A stretch of 64,000 nt of DNA from Niabella sp. (GTDB lineage Bacteria > Bacteroidota > Bacteroidia > Chitinophagales > Chitinophagaceae): NCBI GenBank assembly GCA_017744795.1, contig JAGIAQ010000011.1, forward strand, positions 1-64,000, read 5' to 3'. Each line of letters opens with the position of its first letter. The stretch's first letter is position 1. Made by a program: the position numbers and the translations under genes. Positions 35,358 through 43,533 of this stretch are shown here, piece by piece. Below the pieces are notes generated by a model that saw only the letters and a program-made list of their open reading frames with translations, was not told the origin of the DNA and searched no databases.

Positions 35358-38300
35358 TTGAGCGCTTATCGCATATGCACGTTTATTGCCGTATTCCTTT
35401 TCCCCTTTCTCAGCCATTCGCAGGAGTATTATTTCCGCCATATACAGGTGGAGAATGGATTGTCGAATAATACAGCTACCTGTCTGATACAGGACAAAAG
35501 CGGATTTATATGGATCGGCACCAAGGATGGACTGGACCGGTTTGATGGCTACAACTTTAAAGTGTTCCGGAATCAGCCAGACGACAGTACCAGCCTGGGC
35601 AATAATTCCATCTGGAAACTTCATGAAGCCCGGAACGGAATGATATGGGTAGGCACAGAATTCGGGATCTACCGGTTTGATCCGGCAACCGGAAAATTCT
35701 CCTTTTTAAAAAATACACCTAAGACGCTGGTACGCGCTATTGCCGAAGATGACTATGGCAATATATGGATGATCCTTGGGATGGGACTGTATCGGTACCA
35801 GCCTCAAACACAGCAGGTGCAGCACTATTCCGGTCCGGCGCCCGAACAATACAGTACACTTACTGTTTGTAAAAACAACCAGCTATGGGTTGCTACCCAG
35901 TTCGGACAGGTGGGTGTCTATGAAGCTGCAGGCGATCACTTTACATTCCACTCTGTTTTTTCTCATTCAAAACCTGCTGTATCCAACTGGATCGAGCGGC
36001 TTTATGATGCCGGAAATGGTTCTTTGCTGATCGGGACCTCCAGTCAGGGAGTCAAGCTATTTGACACCCGAAACCATACATATAAAGACCTGCTCCGGTA
36101 TAATGAAGATAAAACCGAAATTTTTGCCCGTGATTTTATCCAAAGCGCCCCGGACGAATACTGGATCGCGACGGAGAAAGGACTGTATATATACAATACC
36201 GTGCGCGACAGTTTTACACATCTTCAAAAAAACTATCATGCTCCTTATTCTATCAACGATAATGCCCTTTACTCTTTCTGCAGGGACCGGGAAGGGGGCA
36301 TCTGGATTGGCACCTATTTTGGCGGCATTAATTACTTCCCAAAATCAAAGCCGCTGTTTGAAAAGTTTTTGCCAGGGGTTTCTCCGCAATCGATACAGGG
36401 CAATGCGGTGCGGGTAATAACTGCCGATGCTGCCGGACATGTCTGGATCGGAACAGAAGATGCAGGCCTGAATAAATTTGACCCGCAAACAGGGGTCTTC
36501 AAAAATTTCATCCCCGATGGCACCGGCAAGGGCATTGCATATACCAATATTCATGGATTATTATATGAGGGTAACCGCCTGTGGATCGGGACATTTGAGC
36601 ACGGGCTGGACATTATGGATCTTAAAACAGAAACCATCGTCCGACGTTTTACAGTGGGTCCGGGTTCCGGCGCCCTACGCAGCAACTTTATACACAGCAT
36701 TTACCAAACCAAAAACGGACAGATATGGATCGGCACTTCCAACGGTATCTACTTTTATGATCCTGTGAAAAGTTTTATTGCACCGGGCTATTTTCCCAAA
36801 TCAAGTTTTTATTCAAGCATTCTGGAAACCTCTGACGGCACTATTTGGGCGGGCACTTTCCAGGATGGGCTGCGATTCTATAACCCAAAGCAAAACATCT
36901 GTGGACAACTGCGCCTGCTCCGGCGCCAGCGGAATCTGCTGGCTGAAAACAGGATCACTTTTTTACGTGAATCAAAAAGAGGTGGCTTATGGGTTGCAAC
37001 AGAGAATGGCCTTTTTTATTTGAACCTTAACGACAAATCGACCACCGGCTATTCTATTACAAATGGGTTGCCTTCCAATTTGATATACACAGTAACCGAA
37101 GACGACCAGGACCGCATATGGGTAACCACCTCCAAAGGGCTTGCCCTGATCGAAAAAGATCTGAAGACCATCCGAACCTTCACCCAATCAACCGGATTAC
37201 CGGGGGAACAATTCAATTATTCATCAGTATTTAAAGCCGCTGACGGCAGCATGTATATGGGAACAGTAAAAGGCCTGATACGGTTTCAACCGGATCAGGT
37301 CAGGGATGACAATTACGTTCCGCCATTGTACATTACCAATTTCTCTGTATTTAACACCCCGCTGAATATTGACCCGAACGGAGGGCCGTTAAAAAAATCG
37401 CTGCAGATCACGGATACCCTCCGGCTGCCCTACAACGCCTCAACTTTTAATATTGACTTTGCGGCGATCAATTATACATCGCCCGATAACGTGAAGTATG
37501 CTTACAAACTGGTAGGGCTCGATAAAAACTGGAATTATATCAAAACCAACCGAAGTGTTTACTTCACGAACCTGCCTCACGGAACCTACCTGTTTAAAGT
37601 ACGATCTACGAACAGCAGCGATGTGTGGCAACCGAACGAGCGAACGCTTACCATCATTATTACGCCTCCGCTGTGGGAAACCACCGGAGCCTACCTGCTG
37701 TACACCCTGCTGCTGCTGCTGCTGCTATCCGGCGCTATAGTATTTTACCGGAATTATATGCACCACAAACAGTTGCGCAAAATGCAACTTTATGCCATTC
37801 AAAAAGAAAAAGAGCTGATTGAATCCAAAATAGATTTCTTCACTAAAGTGGCGCATGAGATCCGCACACCGCTGACCCTGATAAAAGCGCCGCTTGAAAA
37901 AATCACCAAACTGATCACCAAAACGCCGCAAACGGAAAAGTACCTCACCAGTATGAACCGGAATACGGAGCGCCTATTGGAGCTCACCAATCAGTTGCTC
38001 GATTTCCGGAAAATTGAATCGCAGCAGCTTTCACTCAATTTCATTGAAACGTCCGTTCCGCAACTGATAACTGATATCTGGAATCGCTTTCAGGCAACGG
38101 CGGAAAATAAAAATATTGAGTTCAGCCTGAAAGTCCCGGAAGGGTCGTTTACCGCTTTCATCGACAAAGACGCCTTTACAAAGATCGTCAGTAACCTGCT
38201 GGATAATGCCATCAAATATGGCAGCAGCCTGGTGCGCACTGAATTATCGGAACCAGATCGTTCGGGGCATTTTGAACTGCGGGTCTCCAATGACGGCACT

Positions 38301-38513
38301 CCTATTGCCCCCGAAGAGCAACAGCAGATCTTTGAATTATTTTTCCGTTCGAAGCTAACGGAAGCTATTTCGGGAACCGGCATCGGCCTTGCATTGGCCC
38401 AATCGCTTACCCACCTGCATCAGGGCAGACTATCCTTGGCTTCAAGCGAAAATTTAATTAGCTTTGAGTTGCGCATCCCAACACAACCGGGTAGCTTTAA
38501 ACAAGAACTATAA
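35358..38513 (+). CDS. sensor half of a split hybrid two-component system: Reg_prop/Y_Y_Y histidine kinase
   Basis: A 1051-residue sensor kinase. The start is TTG at 35358: an in-frame TGA lies at 35343-35345 and no ATG occurs before the signal peptide MSAYRICTFIAVFLFPFLSHS. The periplasmic part is a double seven-bladed propeller of Reg_prop repeats (first repeat QDKSGFIWIGTKDGLDRFDG), then a Y_Y_Y domain around 690-765 (KYAYKLVGLDKNWNYI), a transmembrane helix near 770-795, HisKA with His833 in FFTKVAHEIRTPLTLI, and HATPase_c with N box SNLLDNAIKYGS and G box GTGIGLALAQSL. It ends just after the ATPase domain. The usual HTCS architecture continues into receiver and AraC domains, which here sit in the next gene. 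Reg_prop/Y_Y_Y sensors bind oligosaccharides released by their target locus. Confidence 0.93.
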   Translation: MSAYRICTFIAVFLFPFLSHSQEYYFRHIQVENGLSNNTATCLIQDKSGFIWIGTKDGLDRFDGYNFKVFRNQPDDSTSLGNNSIWKLHEARNGMIWVGTEFGIYRFDPATGKFSFLKNTPKTLVRAIAEDDYGNIWMILGMGLYRYQPQTQQVQHYSGPAPEQYSTLTVCKNNQLWVATQFGQVGVYEAAGDHFTFHSVFSHSKPAVSNWIERLYDAGNGSLLIGTSSQGVKLFDTRNHTYKDLLRYNEDKTEIFARDFIQSAPDEYWIATEKGLYIYNTVRDSFTHLQKNYHAPYSINDNALYSFCRDREGGIWIGTYFGGINYFPKSKPLFEKFLPGVSPQSIQGNAVRVITADAAGHVWIGTEDAGLNKFDPQTGVFKNFIPDGTGKGIAYTNIHGLLYEGNRLWIGTFEHGLDIMDLKTETIVRRFTVGPGSGALRSNFIHSIYQTKNGQIWIGTSNGIYFYDPVKSFIAPGYFPKSSFYSSILETSDGTIWAGTFQDGLRFYNPKQNICGQLRLLRRQRNLLAENRITFLRESKRGGLWVATENGLFYLNLNDKSTTGYSITNGLPSNLIYTVTEDDQDRIWVTTSKGLALIEKDLKTIRTFTQSTGLPGEQFNYSSVFKAADGSMYMGTVKGLIRFQPDQVRDDNYVPPLYITNFSVFNTPLNIDPNGGPLKKSLQITDTLRLPYNASTFNIDFAAINYTSPDNVKYAYKLVGLDKNWNYIKTNRSVYFTNLPHGTYLFKVRSTNSSDVWQPNERTLTIIITPPLWETTGAYLLYTLLLLLLLSGAIVFYRNYMHHKQLRKMQLYAIQKEKELIESKIDFFTKVAHEIRTPLTLIKAPLEKITKLITKTPQTEKYLTSMNRNTERLLELTNQLLDFRKIESQQLSLNFIETSVPQLITDIWNRFQATAENKNIEFSLKVPEGSFTAFIDKDAFTKIVSNLLDNAIKYGSSLVRTELSEPDRSGHFELRVSNDGTPIAPEEQQQIFELFFRSKLTEAISGTGIGLALAQSLTHLHQGRLSLASSENLISFELRIPTQPGSFKQEL

Positions 38514-38515
38514 TT

Positions 38516-39310
38516 TTGGAAAATACGACCCCCGAAAACATACACAACGAAAAATTTACGTTACTGCTTGTTGACGACAATGAAGAGATCCTCGAATTTC
38601 TGGCAGACGAGCTGAGTGAAAAATATAATGTAGTGACAGCAGCCAACGCCAACGCAGCCCTGGAGCTCTTAGAAACCCATACGGTACACCTCATCATCAG
38701 CGATATTATGATGCCCGGAATGGATGGACTTGAATTTTGCAACCGGGTAAAATCCGATTTTACTTTAAGTCATGTACCCATTATTTTACTTACAGCAAAA
38801 AATACACTGCAGGCAAAGATTGAAGGCCTGAGCGCAGGCGCCGATGCTTATATAGAAAAGCCTTTTTCACCCGAACATCTGAACGCACAGGTGGCAAGTT
38901 TGCTTGCCAACCGGATAAAAATAAAAGACTATTTTGCCAAGTCGCCCCTGGCCCATTTAAAAACAATGGCGCACACCCGGGTAGACGAGCAATTCCTGGA
39001 GCAATTGCAGCAAACCATCGAGGACAATCTGGCGAACACGATGCTGGACGTAGAGTTTTTGGCCAATGCATTAAATATGAGCCGCCCTACTCTTTACCGG
39101 AAAATAAAATCGATCTCCGATCTTTCACCGAATGAGATGATCAACCTTACACGGTTAAAAAAAGCCGCAGAGCTGATCAGCACCGGCAACCATCACATGA
39201 ATGAAATAGCGGAAACCGTTGGCTACAACTCCCTGACACAGTTCAGCCGTAATTTTCAACGGCAGTTTGAAATGACACCATCGGATTATATAAAGAAGAT
39301 GAGCATGTAA
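38516..39310 (+). CDS. regulator half of a split hybrid two-component system: receiver plus AraC DNA-binding domain
   Basis: A 264-residue response regulator. The receiver domain covers about 12-130: LLLVDDNEEI acidic pair, phospho-acceptor Asp63 in IISDIMMPGMDG, Thr in LLTAKN and Lys in YIEKPFSPEH. The C-terminal about 100 residues are an AraC-type double helix-turn-helix (FLANALNMSRPTLYRKIKSI, then IAETVGYNSLTQFSRNFQRQ). The start is TTG at 38516, two bases after the sensor stop; the first in-frame ATG is inside the receiver domain and cannot be the start, and the frame is closed by TAA at 38498-38500. The domain order exactly continues that of the sensor gene, and both halves should form one signalling route controlling the divergent arabinan operon. 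Confidence 0.92.
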   Translation: MENTTPENIHNEKFTLLLVDDNEEILEFLADELSEKYNVVTAANANAALELLETHTVHLIISDIMMPGMDGLEFCNRVKSDFTLSHVPIILLTAKNTLQAKIEGLSAGADAYIEKPFSPEHLNAQVASLLANRIKIKDYFAKSPLAHLKTMAHTRVDEQFLEQLQQTIEDNLANTMLDVEFLANALNMSRPTLYRKIKSISDLSPNEMINLTRLKKAAELISTGNHHMNEIAETVGYNSLTQFSRNFQRQFEMTPSDYIKKMSM

Positions 39311-39324
39311 AATTTATTATATGG

Positions 39325-39355
39325 CTCACAGATTGCACGGATTTTCACAGAACGA
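39325..39355. repeat. short dispersed repeat (CTGTG...AATC...GTGAG type), copy 1
   Basis: On the minus strand this reads TTCTGTGAAAATCCGTGCAA followed by TCTGTGAG. It matches 59908-59936 on the plus strand at about 23 of 28 positions. Both are intergenic. Sequences of this kind recur across Bacteroidota genomes as far as I recall. Confidence 0.5.
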
Positions 39356-39440
39356 ATAAAAAATAGCATTTTGAACACTAAGCACTCTACATACTCCGAT
39401 AAAATTGATTCCGGCTTGCTATAATGCTATTTGTCGGCTA

Positions 39441-40676
39441 TTACACTGATTGCGCCGCAGCGGCAATCGCCTTTGCCGCCACATACCCGGTGCTCCAGGC
39501 ATTCTGAAAATTATAGCCTCCTGTGATGCCATCCACATCGATAACTTCACCTGCAAAAAATAATCCGGACATTTTTTTGCTCATCATTGTATGCGGTTCA
39601 ATTTCTGAAAGCGTAATTCCGCCCGCGGTCACAAATTCATCCTTATAGGTTGTTTTTCCTTTAACGGGCAATTCAAATGCCATCAGTTTATTGATCAGCT
39701 TATTTTGATTCTTCGCCGGAAGATCCGCCCAGCGGGTATTTTCATCGATCCCTGCCTCCATCAATAAAAACTGCCAGAGGCGATGGGGTAATTCAGCAAA
39801 ATGCTTTCCGGAAACTTTTTGAGCGGCCTTTTGTACCCGCCATTGCTGCAGCAAGCTTCTTAACTGATCTTCCTGAAATCCGGGAAGCCAATTAATCAGG
39901 GCTGTGAACTGCCACTGCATTGCCGCCAGCTCGCGTGCCGCCCAGGCGCTCAAACGCAATACTGCCGGCCCGCTCACCCCCCAATGCGTAATTAAAAGCG
40001 GCCCTTGCTGCTGCAATTTAGTGCCCGCAATCGCGATCCTTGCTTCCGCCGTACTTACGCCCATTAATTGCGTGAGCCGGTTTTGGGGACTGTTAAATGT
40101 AAACAAAGAAGGTACAGGCGCTGCTATGGAATGCCCCAGTTCTTCTAACCATTGAAACAGCGCAGCTTTCGGGAACCCGCCTGATGCAATGCAGATATAA
40201 TCGCCGTTAAAAGAACCGCCATTGGCTGTATGAATTAAGAACTGCCCCCCCTGCCGGGAAATCTTTGTTACCGCACACTGCATTTTTATAGCAACACCGC
40301 ATTGCTGTGCCTCCTGCAAGAGACAGTCGATGATGGTTTGGGAAGTATCTGTTACCGGGAACATTCGTCCGTCCGCTTCTGTTTTCAACTGCACCCCTCT
40401 TTCCTTAAACCAGGCAATACTATCTGTTGTAAAAAACTGGTGGAATATCTTTTTTACAAAATGCTGTCCGCGGGGGTAGCGCTTTGCCATCTCTGCAATC
40501 TCAAAGCAGGCATGTGTAGCGTTGCAGCGCCCACCGCCGCTGATCCGGACTTTAGAAAGTAATTTGTTCGTTTTTTCCAATATTGTCACCTCCAGCTCCG
40601 GGTTCATCCGTGCCGCATTTACCGCGCAGAAAAAACCGGCGGCGCCCCCTCCTATTACATATAATTTTGTTGCCAT
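39441..40676 (-). CDS. HI0933/YhiN-family NAD(P)/FAD-dependent oxidoreductase
   Basis: A 411-residue cytoplasmic flavoprotein. The dinucleotide-binding fingerprint is at the N-terminus (LYVIGGGAAGFFCAVNAARM), followed by the family-defining LLSKVRISGGGRCNATHACF. ICIASGGFPKAALFQWLEELG marks the second FAD contact, and the C-terminal GLFFAGEVIDVDGITGGYNFQNAWSTGYVAA closes the FAD site. The HI0933 family is widespread, and bile-acid-converting BaiN is a distant member, but the physiological substrate is generally unknown. It stands alone, convergent with the AraC regulator gene and divergent from the VanX-type peptidase. Confidence 0.92.
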   Translation of the reverse strand: MATKLYVIGGGAAGFFCAVNAARMNPELEVTILEKTNKLLSKVRISGGGRCNATHACFEIAEMAKRYPRGQHFVKKIFHQFFTTDSIAWFKERGVQLKTEADGRMFPVTDTSQTIIDCLLQEAQQCGVAIKMQCAVTKISRQGGQFLIHTANGGSFNGDYICIASGGFPKAALFQWLEELGHSIAAPVPSLFTFNSPQNRLTQLMGVSTAEARIAIAGTKLQQQGPLLITHWGVSGPAVLRLSAWAARELAAMQWQFTALINWLPGFQEDQLRSLLQQWRVQKAAQKVSGKHFAELPHRLWQFLLMEAGIDENTRWADLPAKNQNKLINKLMAFELPVKGKTTYKDEFVTAGGITLSEIEPHTMMSKKMSGLFFAGEVIDVDGITGGYNFQNAWSTGYVAAKAIAAAAQSV

Positions 40677-40791
40677 TATGTATGCCGCTTAACGCTGCCA
40701 AAAATAACGCTTAAACAACAACTGTTTCCCTTTTATGTTGTCCGGACATTCTGTAATTTCGGATTCATTCGGTTATTACTGATTGAGTTTT

Positions 40792-41490
40792 ATGCGTATT
40801 TCAGAAAAAACATTGTTGCTGTTATGGCTGTCGCTCCCTCTTTTTTTGCGGGCGCAGGAAGCACCGTTTGGTGTTCAAAATACCATCGCTCAATACAAAC
40901 AGGCCATCAAAGCCGATGAGCAGAACCGGATGGTCGAGTTAAAATCCGTCGTCCCCGGTCTGGTTTATGACCTGCGTTATGCCACGGCAAACAACTTTAT
41001 GCACCGCACCATGTACCCCGCCGGCACACATCAAACATTCCTCAGAATGCCCGCTGCCCGGGCCTTGCAACGCGTGCAGGCAGCTTTGGCCCAACAGGGG
41101 CTGGGATTAAAAATTTTTGATGCCTACCGTCCTTTTAGTGTTACGCAGCGTTTTTGGGAACTGGTAAAAGATGAACGCTATGTTGCCAACCCGGCAAAGG
41201 GGAGCAATCATAACCGGGGCACAGCCGTAGACCTGACGGTCATCGATCTGAAAACCGGGAAGGAGCTGCCCATGGGCACAGGCTTTGACAATTTTACCGA
41301 CTCCGCACATCAGGATTTTACACAGCTAGCGCCCCGGGTACTCCAAAACCGGCTTCTTTTAAAAACCCTGATGGAGCAACAGGGCTTTCAACCGCTGCGC
41401 ACAGAATGGTGGCATTATACTTTTTCAGACAATAACAGTTACGCCATCCTTGATCTTTCGTTTAAACGGCTGAAGCAATTACAGCGCTGA
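40792..41490 (+). CDS. VanX/DdpX-type D-Ala-D-Ala dipeptidase (peptidase M15)
   Basis: A 232-residue exported zinc peptidase. ATG 40792 is preferred over an in-frame TTG at 40783 because it gives the signal peptide MRISEKTLLLLWLSLPLFLRAQ. The M15D motifs are present: LRYATANNFMHRTMYP, the zinc-site string SNHNRGTAVDLTVID (SxHxxGxAxD) and the catalytic EWWHYTF (ExWWH). LKIFDAYRPFSVTQRFWELV is the usual preceding helix. Such enzymes split D-Ala-D-Ala for peptidoglycan turnover or nutrient use; vancomycin resistance is not implied because no vanH or vanA ligase gene is nearby. Confidence 0.93.
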   Translation: MRISEKTLLLLWLSLPLFLRAQEAPFGVQNTIAQYKQAIKADEQNRMVELKSVVPGLVYDLRYATANNFMHRTMYPAGTHQTFLRMPAARALQRVQAALAQQGLGLKIFDAYRPFSVTQRFWELVKDERYVANPAKGSNHNRGTAVDLTVIDLKTGKELPMGTGFDNFTDSAHQDFTQLAPRVLQNRLLLKTLMEQQGFQPLRTEWWHYTFSDNNSYAILDLSFKRLKQLQR

Positions 41491-41547
41491 TCAATAATCG
41501 GGAATATGGTAAGGCTTTTTTTAGGTTTATACACAGTCCCCTTTCCC

Positions 41548-41555
41548 TATCTTTG
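41548..41555 (+). promoter_or_regulatory. -7 element of the DUF5715 gene
   Basis: TATCTTTG is an exact TAnnTTTG match, 19 bases before the chosen ATG at 41575. It rules out the earlier in-frame ATG at 41506, which would precede the transcript start. Confidence 0.5.
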
Positions 41556-41574
41556 CGCCGTTCAGGCTATTTTT

Positions 41575-42138
41575 ATGAAGCGATTTTTGGTACTCTCCCT
41601 TACACTGTTAACAACCCTGTACGCACATTTTTCTGTTGCGGCACAGAGTGCCCGCTACCGCGCCCATTTAAATATTGCACGGCAGCATGGGGTTCCCGCA
41701 CTGAAGAATAACACACAACTGAAAACCTACGTTAGCAAAAAGAAACTGACCCGGGTAAGTGCGGGAAAAGGCTACAGGGTACGTGGACTCGATTATAGTC
41801 AGCCCTACCTGGTGCCCCGGGCCAAAACGGTGCTCAGCCAGCTGGCGAAAGCCTTCTATGCGAAAACGGGAAGCTCTTTTACTGTTACCTCCCTTACCCG
41901 AACAACCGGTTCGCAGAACCGGCTAAGAAGAGTGAACGGCAATGCCGTTTCGGGTGTAAGCTCACATAATTATGGTAGCTCGTTCGACATTTCGTACGTG
42001 CGCTTTAACGGACGCAAAGCACCCAACAGCCGCCTGGAACGGATATTGCACGCAGTACTGGCCGAATTCCAGGCCCGGGGGCAGTTGCTTTACATAAAAG
42101 AATATCATGTAAGCTGTTTCCATGTTACCGCGCGGTAA
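41575..42138 (+). CDS. DUF5715 family M15-like exported protein
   Basis: A 187-residue protein whose signal peptide is MKRFLVLSLTLLTTLYAHFSVAAQ from the ATG at 41575. A TAnnTTTG promoter at 41548-41555 supports this start over 41506. The C-terminal half shows a D-Ala-D-Ala carboxypeptidase-like metal site: GVSSHNYGSSFDISYVRF (SxHxxGxxxD) and a late His in YHVSCFHVTAR. TVTSLTRTTGSQNRLRRVNG is typical of this family, which I know as DUF5715. A peptidoglycan peptidase role is likely but unproven. Directly upstream is a second M15-type gene, so the pair may act together on the wall. Confidence 0.8.
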   Translation: MKRFLVLSLTLLTTLYAHFSVAAQSARYRAHLNIARQHGVPALKNNTQLKTYVSKKKLTRVSAGKGYRVRGLDYSQPYLVPRAKTVLSQLAKAFYAKTGSSFTVTSLTRTTGSQNRLRRVNGNAVSGVSSHNYGSSFDISYVRFNGRKAPNSRLERILHAVLAEFQARGQLLYIKEYHVSCFHVTAR

Positions 42139-42173
42139 CGGCACAAAATGTTACCTTTATCAAAATTGCGCTC

Positions 42174-43184
42174 ATGAAAAAAATCTTTGTTTATGTTCCC
42201 ATAAACGGCGTCATTGAGGCCATTACACCTGCTGTGCGCATCTTCCAGACCGCCAATGATTTTTTGGCCGCCAATGGATTACCACCCAAATTCAAAGTGG
42301 AGCTTACGGGTTTACAAAAAACCATCACCTTATCCGAAGGTCCTTATACTATAACGGTAGATCGTTTATTAAAAGACGTTACAGAAGCCGATCTTTTTAT
42401 TGTGCCTGCATTGCTGCACCCTTCTATGGCAACCGCCGTGGAAGCTAACAGCGCCGCGTTTCCCCGGCTTACCGCATTGCATGCTAAAGGAACGGAAATG
42501 GCATCGTTATGCCTGGGCGCTTTTCTGCTGGCCGCTACCGGGGTGCTGGACGGCAAAAAATGTTCCACGCACTGGGCCTACTATAACGAATTTATGCAGC
42601 TTTACCCGCAGGTAACCATCGCTTCCGGCTCTGTAATCACCGACGAAGCCGGGGTTTATTCCAGCGGCGGTGCCAATTCCATCTGGAACCTGCTGCTTTA
42701 CCTGGTAGAAAAATATACCAATCGTGAGATAGCCATCCTCCTGGCAAAATTTTTCGCCATTGACATCGACCGCAACAGCCAGAATGCCTTCTCCATATTT
42801 AAAGGACAGAAAGATCATAACGATGAGGACATTATTAAAACCCAGGACTTCATTGAAAAAAATATAAGTGAGCGCATTGCGATCGACCAGCTGGCTTCCC
42901 TGATCGCCGTGAGCCGGAGAAGCTTTGAGCGCCGGTTCAAGCAGGCCACCAACAATACCGTACTGGAATATATTCAGCGGGTGCGGATCGAGGCGGCAAA
43001 ACGCAAGTTCGAATCCCGCCGCCTTAACATCAATGAAGTAATGTATGATGTCGGATATACGGACACCAAGGCTTTCCGGGATGTTTTTAAAAAAGTGACC
43101 GGATTAACGCCGATAGAATACCGCAACAAATACTACAAACCCAACCTGGATATTTCGTTTACCCCGGGGTATGGGCTTTCTTAA
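42174..43184 (+). CDS. GlxA-type transcriptional regulator (DJ-1/PfpI-like plus AraC)
   Basis: A 336-residue cytoplasmic regulator. Residues about 1-195 form a class I amidotransferase/DJ-1-like fold with Cys113 in ASLCLGAFLLAATG at the usual nucleophile elbow, a position that is a ligand-sensing site in some relatives. KKCSTHWAYYNEF and VYSSGGANSIWNLLLYLVEK are further family strings. The C-terminal AraC domain (about 225-325) has two helix-turn-helices: LASLIAVSRRSFERRFKQAT and NEVMYDVGYTDTKAFRDVFK, followed by GLTPIEYRNKY. The regulated genes are not evident. The 35-bp gap after the DUF5715 gene allows cotranscription. Confidence 0.92.
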   Translation: MKKIFVYVPINGVIEAITPAVRIFQTANDFLAANGLPPKFKVELTGLQKTITLSEGPYTITVDRLLKDVTEADLFIVPALLHPSMATAVEANSAAFPRLTALHAKGTEMASLCLGAFLLAATGVLDGKKCSTHWAYYNEFMQLYPQVTIASGSVITDEAGVYSSGGANSIWNLLLYLVEKYTNREIAILLAKFFAIDIDRNSQNAFSIFKGQKDHNDEDIIKTQDFIEKNISERIAIDQLASLIAVSRRSFERRFKQATNNTVLEYIQRVRIEAAKRKFESRRLNINEVMYDVGYTDTKAFRDVFKKVTGLTPIEYRNKYYKPNLDISFTPGYGLS

Positions 43185-43533
43185 ATGCATTGCTGATTCC
43201 TCATTTTTTATTTTGCGTACCTTGTCGATTATTTTCAAATCAAGATTGACTCAGGTTGATTTGCCCCGTCATAACAGACCGGTATGAAAATTATTTTTAA
43301 GGGGTGTGCCTACGGCACACCAAAATAATCTGCTGCTATAACCAGTCTACCAACTGGCTGTTCCGATGGAACAAAACAAACGAAACAGCTTCCTGGTGCT
43401 TTGTATCAGAAGAGTATTGAAAAATGCCTTCGATATTGCCCATTTTTAGACCCGTAGTGTGTAATGACTGACCATGCCGTGTAGCGGCTACCCCTTAAAA
43501 CGAAATAGTGTTAATTTTGACGGCGGTTCAGTA
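43185..43533. other. intergenic region with hairpin-rich element
   Basis: This 349-bp gap between the GlxA-type gene and the phosphoesterase gene holds no open frame I trust. It contains the MITE-like element listed separately (43295-43500) and, within it, three perfect short hairpins. Confidence 0.6.
43295..43500. mobile_element. MITE-like element with 11-bp terminal inverted repeats
   Basis: TTTTAAGGGGT (43295-43305) and ACCCCTTAAAA (43490-43500) are perfect inverted repeats enclosing 206 bp. The similarity continues imperfectly inward. Internal perfect hairpins are GGTGTGCC/GGCACACC (43303-43321), CCAGT/ACTGG (about 43342-43358) and TGTTCC/GGAACA (43359-43373). No target-site duplication is obvious and no transposase is encoded. 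It could be a miniature transposable element, a REP-type repeat or a structured RNA gene; copy number elsewhere would decide. Confidence 0.5.

Noticed and set aside
38496-38516. Programmed -1 frameshift joining the two halves of the sensor
   Set aside because: TTTAAAC is present at 38496-38502 but the reading phase is TTT AAA C and not T TTA AAC, and the second frame is closed by TAA at 38498-38500.
41506-41574. ATG at 41506 as start of the DUF5715 gene
   Set aside because: An exact TAnnTTTG element lies downstream of it at 41548-41555, and ATG 41575 starts a clean signal peptide.
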